Origin: UBA10427 sp003500135
Lineage (GTDB): Bacteria; Bacteroidota; Bacteroidia; Cytophagales; Cyclobacteriaceae
Assembly: GCA_963966275.1 (NCBI GenBank)
Contig: CAWZYQ010000182.1
Coordinates: forward strand, 1 to 6,832
DNA length: 6,832 nucleotides
Reading direction: 5' to 3'
Each line of letters begins with the position of its first letter. Position 1 is the stretch's first letter. Shown piece by piece: positions 1-6,317 of the stretch. The translations under genes were made by a program, and so were the position numbers. The notes beneath the pieces were generated by a model. The model saw only the letters and a program-made list of their open reading frames with translations. It was not told where the DNA came from and did not search any database.

Positions 1-3
1 ACC

Positions 4-10
4 AAAGGAG
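4..10 (+). promoter_or_regulatory. Shine-Dalgarno sequence for the first gene
   Basis: AAAGGAG ends 8 bases before the ATG at 19. It is the only strong purine-rich ribosome binding site ahead of any gene here; the others have none or a weak one. An out-of-frame ATG at 14 lies only 3 bases after it and opens a 7-codon frame, so the start at 19 is preferred. Confidence 0.65.
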
Positions 11-18
11 TATATGAA

Positions 19-267
19 ATGCCAAACAAGCAAATGAACAGCATCAAAAACGAGGAGCAGTACGAAGCGCTACGAGAAAAAGGTATGAGTAAGGAAAAGG
101 CTGCGAGAATTGCAAATTCTTCCAATACCGGAAAAAAGGGAGGAAAAGCCGATAAATATGAAAATCGTACTTATGAGGAGCTTTACGAAAAAGCTATGGA
201 AATAGATCTGGACGGTCGATCGAAAATGAACAAGTATGAATTGATCGATGCTTTGAGAAACCATTAA
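19..267 (+). CDS. Small basic protein with Rho-N/SAP-like C-terminus (DUF7218-like)
   Basis: An 82-residue, highly charged soluble protein without signal peptide or membrane segment. Residues 15-33 (YEALREKGMSKEKAARIAN) resemble the ChaB-like helical stretch of many small bacterial proteins. A Gly/Lys linker follows (about 39-46). Residues 51-80 (TYEELYEKAMEIDLDGRSKM, then NKYELIDALR) match the pattern of Rho termination factor N-terminal/SAP-like helix-extended-loop-helix domains, which usually bind nucleic acid. Proteins of this size and order are annotated as Rho-N-domain or DUF7218 proteins; the assignment is from memory of the family pattern. The exact role is unknown; nucleic-acid binding is an inference. 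The start is supported by AAAGGAG 8 bases upstream, and a terminator follows 6 bases after the stop, so it is probably monocistronic or the last gene of its unit. Its promoter lies outside the window. Confidence 0.88.
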   Translation: MPNKQMNSIKNEEQYEALREKGMSKEKAARIANSSNTGKKGGKADKYENRTYEELYEKAMEIDLDGRSKMNKYELIDALRNH

Positions 268-273
268 GATCGG

Positions 274-299
274 AACCATCTCTGGCAAGATGGTTTTTT
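274..299 (+). terminator. Rho-independent terminator of the first gene
   Basis: A perfect 8-bp stem (AACCATCT 274-281 with AGATGGTT 288-295) and a 6-base loop run into six T's (294-299), starting 6 bases after the stop codon at 267. The orientation fits termination of the upstream plus-strand gene. Confidence 0.85.
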
Positions 300-516
300 G
301 CTCTACAGGTTAATTTGAATCATTTGATTGAAGTACTAAAAGAGCGCTTCACAAAATCAACCTAAAAAAACGTGATTCCAACAGTTTATCCATTTCCATA
401 CCAATTCCGGGCAGGTTTTTAATATACTATATGCGATTTCCTGTTAAAAGACACTTTTTGACGGATTTTAAGAAAAGCAATGAATTGAAGAACAGTGAGT
501 TTCGATATATGCTTAT

Positions 517-542
517 AAAAAAAGCTGCCCTTTCGGGCAGCC
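517..542 (-). terminator. Rho-independent terminator ending the minus-strand gene run
   Basis: Read on the minus strand, GCTGCCC (541-535), a GAAA tetraloop (534-531) and GGGCAGC (530-524) form a 7-bp GC-rich stem followed by seven T's (523-517). It lies about 25 bases after the stop of the 567-1916 gene and is a textbook intrinsic terminator with a stable GNRA-type loop. Confidence 0.92.
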
Positions 543-566
543 TTCACAGTAAACAATCACGTCGTC

Positions 567-1916
567 TTAATCACTAATCTCTTCCAGTTCACGTTTCATC
601 AATCGGGTTGAAATGATTTCTTCCAATGTTGGCGAACCAATTTCCTCCAGTTCATACTGAACGCGTACTACCGGCTTCTTAATATCGATCACACGCGAGA
701 GGTCGATCGGCGTACCAATCACCACAGCGTCGCAATCTACCTTGTTTATGGTCTCTTCTAAATCTTTTATCTGCTGGTCACCATATCCCATAGCAGGCAG
801 GATAGTGCCAATACCAGGATATTTCTCGTAGGTTGCTTTTATTGATCCTGTTGTCCATGGCCGTGGATCTACCAGTTCTGCAGCTCCAAATCGTTCTGCT
901 GCTACTGCACCTGCTCCGTACTTCATTTCACCATGTGTCAGTGTTGGGCCATCTTCTACGACCAATACTCGCTTACCTTTGATATAATTATCATCGCTGA
1001 CTGTCAGTTTGGAATTGGCGCGGACAACCTGGGCCTTTGGATTGTATTTTCGGATGTTCGCTTCCAGCTTTTCGATATCTGCTTTATCCGCACTATCCAT
1101 TTTATTGATCACGATTACATCGGCGCGCAGGAAATTGACTTCACCGGGGTAATATTTCAGCTCATGACCTGCTCTGTGCGGATCAACCACAACAATTTCC
1201 AGATCAGATTTGTAGAATGATGTATCGTTATTGCCACCATCCCAAATGATCACATCGGCTTCTCTTTCCGCTTCGCGTATAATGGCTTCATAATCCACAC
1301 CTGAGTATATCACTCGACCTTTTGCAATGTGGGGCTCATATTCTTCCATCTCTTCAATCGTGCACTTATGCAATTCAAGATCGGAAAGTTTGGCAAAACG
1401 TTGTACCTTTTGAGCGTTCAGGTCGCCATAAGGCATGGGATGCCTTACCGAAACTACCTTTTTGCCCATATTGGTCAAAATATCACTAACCACGCGTGAG
1501 GTCTGCGATTTCCCACAACCTGTTCTTACCGCGCAAACCGATACAACGGGTTTATATACATCGATCATGGTTTTAGTAGGCGAAGCCAGTACAAAACTTG
1601 CCCCGGCAGCATTTACCAAGGCGCCAACGTGCATCACATGATCATAGGTAACATCGGAATATGAAAATACAACTTCATCGGCATCGTATTTCTTTATAAC
1701 GTCAATAAGTTCTGATTCGGGATAAATAGGAATGCCTTCTGGATAGTAGTGTCCGGCCAACTCACTTGGATAAACCCGGCCTTCGATATTCGGGATCTGA
1801 GTGGCAGTAAAAGCAACTACTTCAGCATGCGCATCGTCGCGATAAAGGGTGTTAAAATTGTGGAAATCTCTACCGGCAGCGCCGCAAATAATTATCTTAC
1901 GCGTTTTCATAAGCAT
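567..1916 (-). CDS. Cyclic 2,3-diphosphoglycerate synthetase-like P-loop GTPase
   Basis: A 449-residue soluble protein resembling the family named for archaeal cyclic 2,3-diphosphoglycerate synthetase, which closes 2,3-diphosphoglycerate into a cyclic anhydride using ATP. The N-terminal ~115 residues look Rossmann-like (KIIICGAAGRDFHNFN near 7-22). The second domain carries a P-loop, VRTGCGKSQTSR (130-141), a Walker-B-like IIWDGGNND (223-231) and a GTPase-type NKMD (271-274). Length fits the family (about 440-460). Many bacterial members have no proven substrate, so the biochemical name is family-based; a GTPase or metallochaperone-like role is possible. The start could be the ATG at 1916 or the one two codons later at 1910 (MKTRKIIICG); neither has a clear Shine-Dalgarno, and the second better fits the family start. 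A strong terminator follows. The gene is 145 bases downstream of the ytoQ-like gene, with a palindrome in that gap. Confidence 0.9.
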   Translation of the reverse strand: MLMKTRKIIICGAAGRDFHNFNTLYRDDAHAEVVAFTATQIPNIEGRVYPSELAGHYYPEGIPIYPESELIDVIKKYDADEVVFSYSDVTYDHVMHVGALVNAAGASFVLASPTKTMIDVYKPVVSVCAVRTGCGKSQTSRVVSDILTNMGKKVVSVRHPMPYGDLNAQKVQRFAKLSDLELHKCTIEEMEEYEPHIAKGRVIYSGVDYEAIIREAEREADVIIWDGGNNDTSFYKSDLEIVVVDPHRAGHELKYYPGEVNFLRADVIVINKMDSADKADIEKLEANIRKYNPKAQVVRANSKLTVSDDNYIKGKRVLVVEDGPTLTHGEMKYGAGAVAAERFGAAELVDPRPWTTGSIKATYEKYPGIGTILPAMGYGDQQIKDLEETINKVDCDAVVIGTPIDLSRVIDIKKPVVRVQYELEEIGSPTLEEIISTRLMKRELEEISD

Positions 1917-1967
1917 TCTGGATTTATGTATGTTGTAATGGGAATTAATTTACCGGAAGCGCTTAAG

Positions 1968-2004
1968 AAAATCATTGATAATTATCAGGTTTGTGAATGA
2001 TTTT
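1968..2004. repeat. Nested palindrome: possible operator or weak terminator
   Basis: An inverted repeat of 9 bp (AAAATCATT 1968-1976, AATGATTTT 1996-2004) encloses a perfect 12-bp palindrome, TGATAATTATCA, at 1976-1987. It sits in the 145-base gap between the ytoQ-like gene and the cDPG synthetase-like gene, about 50-90 bases before the latter's start. The 12-mer could bind a dimeric regulator; it recalls Fur-family half-sites (TGATAAT/ATTATCA) but lacks their spacing. The outer repeat ends in T's on both strands and could instead be a weak AT-rich terminator for the upstream gene. The sequence does not decide between these. Confidence 0.4.
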
Positions 2005-2061
2005 TAGATACTTACGGATTTACTCCTGAAAAAATGGCGCTTAAAGACTTTAAAAATCTAA

Positions 2062-2511
2062 TCAAACATAATCCCTGCACAAATACTCCAGAATTTGCAC
2101 CACCTGGTAGGGTTCTTTAGCCACAGCCATGGCCTGTGCATCCACTTCTTTTAGAGCATGCGTGAATTCTTCCGGATGTATGACGATATAAGGTTTACCC
2201 ATAGCGGCCGCCTGTCCGGCATCAAAGGCAGCATTCCACTGCCGGTATTTTTCACCAAACATAATTACCACCAGATCGGATTTTGCTATCCCGTTTTGAA
2301 TACGTATCGTATTGATCTTGGCCGCTTTGTGATCTTTCCAAAAGTTCTGCATTTCATTGCCCAGTATCTTTGCTCCTACTTCATCACTGGCGTCATGGTC
2401 CGTTACCGGGGCCATAAACTCAACGGGTAGCTTCTTTACTACACAGGCTTCAACGATATCCGACCTCCAGTTGCTATGTATTTCTCCTGATAAATATACT
2501 TTATATTGCAT
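2062..2511 (-). CDS. ytoQ: YtoQ family protein
   Basis: A 149-residue cytosolic protein matching the YtoQ family (about 148 residues in Bacillus) over its full length. Recognisable stretches are YLSGEIHSNWR (6-16), EFMAPVTDHDASD (31-43) and SDLVVIMFGEKYRQWNAAFD followed by AGQAAAMGKPYIVIH (78-112). The last stretch follows the pattern of nucleoside 2-deoxyribosyltransferase-like folds: a hydrophobic strand ending in a D, then AFDAG and GKP turns. A nucleotide-related ligand is therefore plausible, but no reaction is established for YtoQ. The ATG at 2511 directly precedes the conserved N-terminal strand (MQYKVYLSGE), so the start is secure. It begins 54 bases after the permease stop with no terminator or clear promoter between, so cotranscription with the ABC genes is possible. 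Confidence 0.93.
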   Translation of the reverse strand: MQYKVYLSGEIHSNWRSDIVEACVVKKLPVEFMAPVTDHDASDEVGAKILGNEMQNFWKDHKAAKINTIRIQNGIAKSDLVVIMFGEKYRQWNAAFDAGQAAAMGKPYIVIHPEEFTHALKEVDAQAMAVAKEPYQVVQILEYLCRDYV

Positions 2512-2565
2512 GGTATTCGCTTATATAACATTCAATTAAATCACTGAACGAATATCCCAAATTCC

Positions 2566-3801
2566 TTAGCCACTGGCAAGTATCGTTGCTGAATTTTGCC
2601 GCCTTATTTTTAAAGCAGGGATAAATGCTGATAGCGCTCCGACGAAAAGACTAAATATGGCCGTATAAAATTCCATATCGACAAATTTCCAGGTATTAAG
2701 CATCGATAGCGCCTCGACCTCGCCGGCCAGATATGCGATGGCCAAATGTGTGAAAAGCAAACCGGTAACAAAACCGCCAAGCGCCAGAATCATCCCTTCA
2801 ATAACCAGTACCGCATACAATGACCTGAACCCTGCTCCTATGCTGTACATGACCGCCAGATCGTACTGCCGCTGCTGCATGGCATTGTACATGTTAAAGG
2901 CAATACTAAGAATGGCAATTACTACAATGGCTATGGCCAAGTACTGTATGGCTTTGCTACTTGTACCTAAAATATTCTGAATCCGGGCCAACTCAAAAGC
3001 CGGTGAAGCCGATTGCATATTGGTATTTGCATTCACATACCTCGGGATTTGCAAAGCTCCTCGCGGTGAACGGTACTTGATCAGCAATGATGTGATCTCC
3101 CTGTCGGAACCCGCCGGGACACGACTGCCCGGCAGTAAGTCGTATTTTACATACTCAACGGTATCCGTGAGGCTCTCATTATGTTCGTCATGGACTTTCC
3201 ATATGGCCGGTATCCCACAAAATATCAATTCATCAGCCACCGTATGGGTTTTTGACAAGATACCGGAGACCTTAAAATGAAAATGTTCATGAGAATCGGC
3301 ATTCTCAGGAGAAAAACCATGTGAACTATGGAATCCATCTTTCAAGGTCATACCCAGTTTTTCAGCCACTTTAGCCCCTAACACCACCTCATTTACATTT
3401 TTAAAAATGCTTCCCTGTTCTATTTTGGCCCCATACCATTCCAATGCATGCATTGTAGTACCTACTAATCTGTAACCCTGGTAACTATCTCCCAGGGCCA
3501 GCGGAAGCACATCTTCGATCTGTGGATGTTTGGCCAGACGATCTGCCTCCTGAAGGGGAATATTTCCGGTAGGGAAATCGACATGGAATATATTGCAGAG
3601 AATGAGTTGCAACGGACTACCTTTTGCCCCCACTACAAGATCAGTTCCTTGAACATTTCGGCGTGCCTGCCCCAAAACCTGTTCGCTGAATTGAAAAACC
3701 AATAGCATCAACCCTATTCCCAGGGCAAACAGCAAAATATGCAATATACTCTGTAAGGGTTTATGAAGAACGTACCGATATGATAAATAAACCAGGTTCA
3801 T
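2566..3801 (-). CDS. ABC transporter permease, FtsX/MacB type, with His-rich loop
   Basis: A 411-residue inner-membrane protein with the FtsX/LolC/MacB layout: one segment near the N-terminus (about 19-38), a large extracytoplasmic domain (about 40-283), then three segments (about 286-307, 328-356, 377-397) and a short basic tail (KIRRQN). The motif TDLVVGAKGSPLQLILCNIF (53-72) followed by HVDFPTGNIPL, and LALGDSYQGYRLVGTT (101-116), mark a distinct subgroup of these permeases. The loop at 158-175 carries five histidines (H158, H161, H171, H173, H175), with more at 186, 204 and 207, suggesting contact with a metal; relatives in gamma-proteobacteria are, as I recall, found in zinc-regulated loci. 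Substrate and direction are not shown by the sequence, and the class often extracts or transduces rather than transports. Its ATG overlaps the ATPase stop (ATGA, 3801-3798), implying translational coupling. No periplasmic adaptor or binding-protein gene is visible nearby. Confidence 0.95.
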   Translation of the reverse strand: MNLVYLSYRYVLHKPLQSILHILLFALGIGLMLLVFQFSEQVLGQARRNVQGTDLVVGAKGSPLQLILCNIFHVDFPTGNIPLQEADRLAKHPQIEDVLPLALGDSYQGYRLVGTTMHALEWYGAKIEQGSIFKNVNEVVLGAKVAEKLGMTLKDGFHSSHGFSPENADSHEHFHFKVSGILSKTHTVADELIFCGIPAIWKVHDEHNESLTDTVEYVKYDLLPGSRVPAGSDREITSLLIKYRSPRGALQIPRYVNANTNMQSASPAFELARIQNILGTSSKAIQYLAIAIVVIAILSIAFNMYNAMQQRQYDLAVMYSIGAGFRSLYAVLVIEGMILALGGFVTGLLFTHLAIAYLAGEVEALSMLNTWKFVDMEFYTAIFSLFVGALSAFIPALKIRRQNSATILASG

Positions 3802-4433
3802 TTGGTTGGTATGGTCAATTGATGTGAAAAATGAGACTTTATGCGCCGGTCGTGCGTGGTGACGATCAATTGAGCGCTGTAAGAAGCACAGGTTTCCAAC
3901 AACAAATCAATTACCTGTTCGCAATGCCGGTCATCTAAACTTGACGTCGGCTCATCCGCCAGAATGACCGCAGGTTTATGCACCAGAGCGCGGGCTATGG
4001 CCACACGCTGTTGCTGCCCCGTACTGAGTGCATTGATCGATTTGTTTCTTTGGTCCGACAGGTTTAGCTTTTCCAGCAATTCCGTGATGGGAATCATCCC
4101 ATTGGGAATTTGACTGAACATGGTAGAAAGACGAATATTCTGGGCCACATTTAAGGCCTGAATCAAGTGCGCTCCCTGAAACACAAATCCCACATGATCT
4201 GCCCGGTACGCTTTGAGTTTTCGGCTTCTCAAAGAAGCCAATTCAATTTGATCTACCACTAAAGAACCCTTTTGTACAGGCAACAGGCCGCCCATTAGCT
4301 GAAGCAGGGTAGTCTTGCCCGAACCAGATTCCCCCATAATCAGTGCCGGATTCCGGTCATCTACTTTCCAATCCGGAAAGACGATGGAAGATTTTTCATT
4401 GTAGGAAAATGCCAGGTTATGTATAGAAATCAC
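3798..4433 (-). CDS. ABC transporter ATP-binding protein (LolD/MacB type)
   Basis: The nucleotide-binding subunit partnering the overlapping permease; about 211 residues from the GTG at 4433. All ABC motifs are present in order: Walker A GESGSGKTT (34-42), Q-loop FVFQG (Q86), signature LSTGQQQRV (136-144, with T for the usual first G of LSGGQ), Walker B VILADEP (156-162), D-loop SSLD (164-167) and H-loop TTHD (H194). Length matches the family. The frame stays open to an ATG at 4547, but the extra 38 residues are Cys/Phe-rich, encoded by AT-rich DNA (about 30% GC) and would precede the usual family start (ISIHNLAFSY). I therefore prefer GTG at 4433, although no Shine-Dalgarno supports it. If the ATG at 4547 were used, it would overlap the end of the small upstream gene by 10 bases. 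Gene identity is certain; the start is not. Confidence 0.93.
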   Translation of the reverse strand: MISIHNLAFSYNEKSSIVFPDWKVDDRNPALIMGESGSGKTTLLQLMGGLLPVQKGSLVVDQIELASLRSRKLKAYRADHVGFVFQGAHLIQALNVAQNIRLSTMFSQIPNGMIPITELLEKLNLSDQRNKSINALSTGQQQRVAIARALVHKPAVILADEPTSSLDDRHCEQVIDLLLETCASYSAQLIVTTHDRRIKSHFSHQLTIPTK

Positions 4434-4537
4434 TAGAAAAACGATTGAATCAGAATCACAAGGAAAGAAATTAGATGCACATACAATGTTTATGATTGAT
4501 TTAAAATGGCATGCAAAACAAATGAGATTGGCTAAAA

Positions 4538-4666
4538 TTAACCCCATTCATTATCCGTCTTTTTATTGACAGAAGAAGCTTTGTTTTTATATGTGAGATA
4601 AACAATTATCACCGCGCCGGCAAAAAATGGGGCCACAGCCAGGACCAATAGCATGAGTTTCAGCAT
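4538..4666 (-). CDS. Small membrane protein, 42 residues, heading the ABC operon
   Basis: A short reading frame from ATG 4666 to TAA 4538. The product begins MLKLMLLVLAVAPFFAGAVI and continues IVYLTYKNKASSV before a polar end (NKKTDNEWG). It has one hydrophobic segment (about residues 3-24) followed by a Lys-rich tail, so it is predicted to be a single-pass inner-membrane peptide with the tail inside; a signal-peptide reading is less likely because the frame ends soon after. I do not recognise a family. Support for it being real: a consensus-type Bacteroidota promoter lies about 20 bases upstream (4687-4720), giving a leader of about 15 bases; its composition is richer in GC than the flanking DNA; and it is the first frame downstream of that promoter, 104 bases before the ATPase. 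It may be a small accessory subunit of the ABC complex; that is inference from position. Confidence 0.6.
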   Translation of the reverse strand: MLKLMLLVLAVAPFFAGAVIIVYLTYKNKASSVNKKTDNEWG

Positions 4667-4686
4667 ACAGTTTATTATTAAACTAT

Positions 4687-4720
4687 CAAAAATACAACTA
4701 TTTTTTTAAAAATATACCAA
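4687..4720 (-). promoter_or_regulatory. Bacteroidota-type promoter for the small protein/ABC operon
   Basis: On the minus strand, TATTTTTG (4694-4687) matches the -7 consensus TAnnTTTG exactly, and a TTG (4720-4718) lies 23 bases upstream, at the long end of the known spacing range for the -33 element. Transcription would start near 4681, just before the small gene's ATG at 4666. This is the only two-element match I found in the window. AT-rich surroundings raise the chance of a random match. Confidence 0.5.
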
Positions 4721-4813
4721 TAATTTCTTTGATTTCTGTATTTGTATTACTAAATTCCAAACATATCGCCCAATTAATAACATTCACTCCTAAATTATTG
4801 CGCTAACGGTTGC

Positions 4814-4847
4814 AAAAGCGAGGTTGTTGCCCAATTACCTCGCTTTT
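4814..4847 (+). terminator. Orphan terminator-like hairpin in divergent intergenic region
   Basis: A perfect 11-bp stem (AAAAGCGAGGT 4814-4824, ACCTCGCTTTT 4837-4847) with a 12-base loop is followed on the plus strand by CTTTTGC, so the T-rich stretch spans 4844-4852. GCAAAAG (4812-4818) can also pair with CTTTTGC (4848-4854), giving a second register. No plus-strand gene precedes it and no minus-strand gene approaches it, so it terminates nothing visible. It lies 100 bases before the oxidoreductase start. It could be a leader attenuator for that gene, the 3' end of a small RNA from 4700-4850, or an insulator between divergent units. The rest of 4695-4946 is AT-rich with no gene seen. Confidence 0.5.
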
Positions 4848-4946
4848 CTTTTGCCTATTCACTATTCCACTATTTTTCCTTTCTGTTGGATTAAGAATTA
4901 TGAAAAAAAATGATTAGCTTTTTCCAAATAACAATCCAGTTGGACT

Positions 4947-6317
4947 ATGGAACATTTCGGGCATCATTTCATTGCGGTTTTTGGCGGTTCGGTTGCGGGT
5001 TCTGAAGCAGCCTTTCAACTATCCAAGCGAGGATTCAGAGTGGTGGTTTTTGATCAGAATGCCCTACCCTATGGCAAAATTGAAGACGGACTGCCCAAGT
5101 GGCATGCCAAGTTGAGGGACAAAGAGGAGCGGCTGATCGACACTAAGCTCGACCAACCGAATATAAGGTTTGTGCCCGGTGTGAGGCTTGGCCGTGATAT
5201 TGACTTTGAAGATCTGGTAAAGCGCTGGGGCTTTTCTGCCGTCTTGATCGCCGTGGGCGCCTGGAAAGACCGCAAACTAACCATTCCCGAACCTGAAAAA
5301 TGGCTGAATAAGGGTCTGATCTATCAGAATCCATTTATGTACTGGTTCAACCATAAACACGAACCGGGATATACAGGACCCAGGTATGAGGTGAAAGATA
5401 ACGCACTGATAGTAGGTGGTGGGCTGGCATCCCTTGATGTGGTCAAAGTGATTATGTTAGAAACCGTGCAGGAAGCCCTTCTAAAAAAAGGTATTGAAGA
5501 AGATATGTTTACACTGGAACGTGGCATTGAACGCGTTTTGGATAAGCGCCAGCTCACCTTAAAAGATCTCGGGCTGAAAGGCTGCACACTGATTTACCGC
5601 CGGGGCGCCAAAGATATGCCTTTGACAAACCTGGTAAAAGACACGCCTGAAAAAATCAAAAAAGCCGAGGCAACTACCGAAAAAATATTGAATAACTTCA
5701 GGTCCAAATATCTTTTCAATTTCATTCCAAATCACATGGTTTACGATGTCCTTCGGGGTGATTCCGGTGAATTTAGTGGCCTCAAGTGCTATAAAACCAA
5801 AATTGTTGATGGCCGGGTAGTTCCTGTAGAAGAAGCAACGATAGATATTCCCGGTTCGATGGTAGTATCTTCCATAGGAAGTGTGCCGGAAAAAATCCCG
5901 GGCATTCCCAACACAGGAAGTGTGTATAAAATGGCCGATGAAGTAAGTTGTCGCATTGATGGCTTTGAGAATGTGTTCGCCATAGGCAATGCCGTAACCG
6001 GTCGAGGAAACATTAAGGAATCGTTGCAGCATGGCAAATCCACCACAGTAGAAGTGATGGAACAGCACTTTCATTGGGAAGAAAAAGATTTTGAAGACTG
6101 GTTGCGTGGTACGGAATCAAATGTGGAAGAACAGGTGGAAAGCATTGCCACTCAGATCAACCGAAAAAAATATATGTCTGATGAGGTAATTCAATCCATT
6201 TTAGATAAAACAACTGAATTTCAACTCAAAGCCGGATATAAAGGGAAATATCGCGACTGGATCACTGCCAAATTGCCTATTCGACTTGAGCAAATGCTGC
6301 AAAAAGATCACGGATAG
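4947..6317 (+). CDS. FAD/NAD(P)-dependent oxidoreductase, GltD/adrenodoxin-reductase type
   Basis: A 456-residue soluble flavoprotein. An FAD-binding Rossmann motif is near the N-terminus (FGGSVAGSEAA, 12-22, ending in the strand RVVVFDQ), the NAD(P) motif is IVGGGLASLDVVKV (155-168), YRRGAKDMP (217-225) fits contacts to the NADPH phosphate, and the second FAD motif is NVFAIGNAVTGRGNIKESLQ (342-361). This order is that of glutamate synthase small subunit-like and adrenodoxin/ferredoxin-NADP reductases. The N-terminal Cys-rich iron-sulfur domain of GltD is absent, and no CxxC redox pair is seen, so it probably passes electrons between NAD(P)H and an unidentified partner. A C-terminal helical tail (about 376-456) extends beyond the core. 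An in-frame stop at 4929 makes ATG 4947 the first ATG; no Shine-Dalgarno is seen. A weak promoter candidate, TAGCTTTT at 4915-4922, has one mismatch to the -7 consensus. It runs into the convergent gene. Confidence 0.93.
   Translation: MEHFGHHFIAVFGGSVAGSEAAFQLSKRGFRVVVFDQNALPYGKIEDGLPKWHAKLRDKEERLIDTKLDQPNIRFVPGVRLGRDIDFEDLVKRWGFSAVLIAVGAWKDRKLTIPEPEKWLNKGLIYQNPFMYWFNHKHEPGYTGPRYEVKDNALIVGGGLASLDVVKVIMLETVQEALLKKGIEEDMFTLERGIERVLDKRQLTLKDLGLKGCTLIYRRGAKDMPLTNLVKDTPEKIKKAEATTEKILNNFRSKYLFNFIPNHMVYDVLRGDSGEFSGLKCYKTKIVDGRVVPVEEATIDIPGSMVVSSIGSVPEKIPGIPNTGSVYKMADEVSCRIDGFENVFAIGNAVTGRGNIKESLQHGKSTTVEVMEQHFHWEEKDFEDWLRGTESNVEEQVESIATQINRKKYMSDEVIQSILDKTTEFQLKAGYKGKYRDWITAKLPIRLEQMLQKDHG

Noticed and set aside
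431..574. A 47-residue plus-strand frame between the first gene and the minus-strand run
   Set aside because: It runs straight through the strong terminator at 517-542 and into the 3' end of the 567-1916 gene, has no ribosome binding site and no recognisable features. The 300-516 stretch otherwise shows nothing I can support.
933..1220. Plus-strand open frame opposite the cDPG synthetase-like gene
   Set aside because: The minus-strand protein is conserved throughout this stretch, including NKMD; the plus-strand frame has no start signal or family features.
1976..1987. A true Fur box
   Set aside because: The 12-mer shares half-site letters with Fur sites but lacks the central bases of the 7-1-7 arrangement, and no iron-related gene is adjacent.
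2041..2053. TTAAAGACTTTAA near-palindrome after the ytoQ-like gene as a terminator
   Set aside because: The symmetry centre is a single base, so no hairpin loop can form; it is AT-only apart from two bases and short.
2063..2070. TATGTTTG on the minus strand, a match to the -7 element, as promoter of the cDPG synthetase-like gene
   Set aside because: It lies in the last codons of the ytoQ-like gene and has no TTG at the required upstream distance; a chance match in coding sequence is likely.
4900..4917. Five-codon leader frame (MKKND) before the oxidoreductase
   Set aside because: Too short to distinguish from chance in an A-rich stretch, with no ribosome binding site and no run of regulatory codons.
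5559..6074. A 171-residue minus-strand open frame within the oxidoreductase gene
   Set aside because: The plus-strand frame carries full FAD and NAD(P) motifs across this region; the antisense frame is His/Tyr/Phe-rich with no recognisable domain, as expected of a shadow frame.
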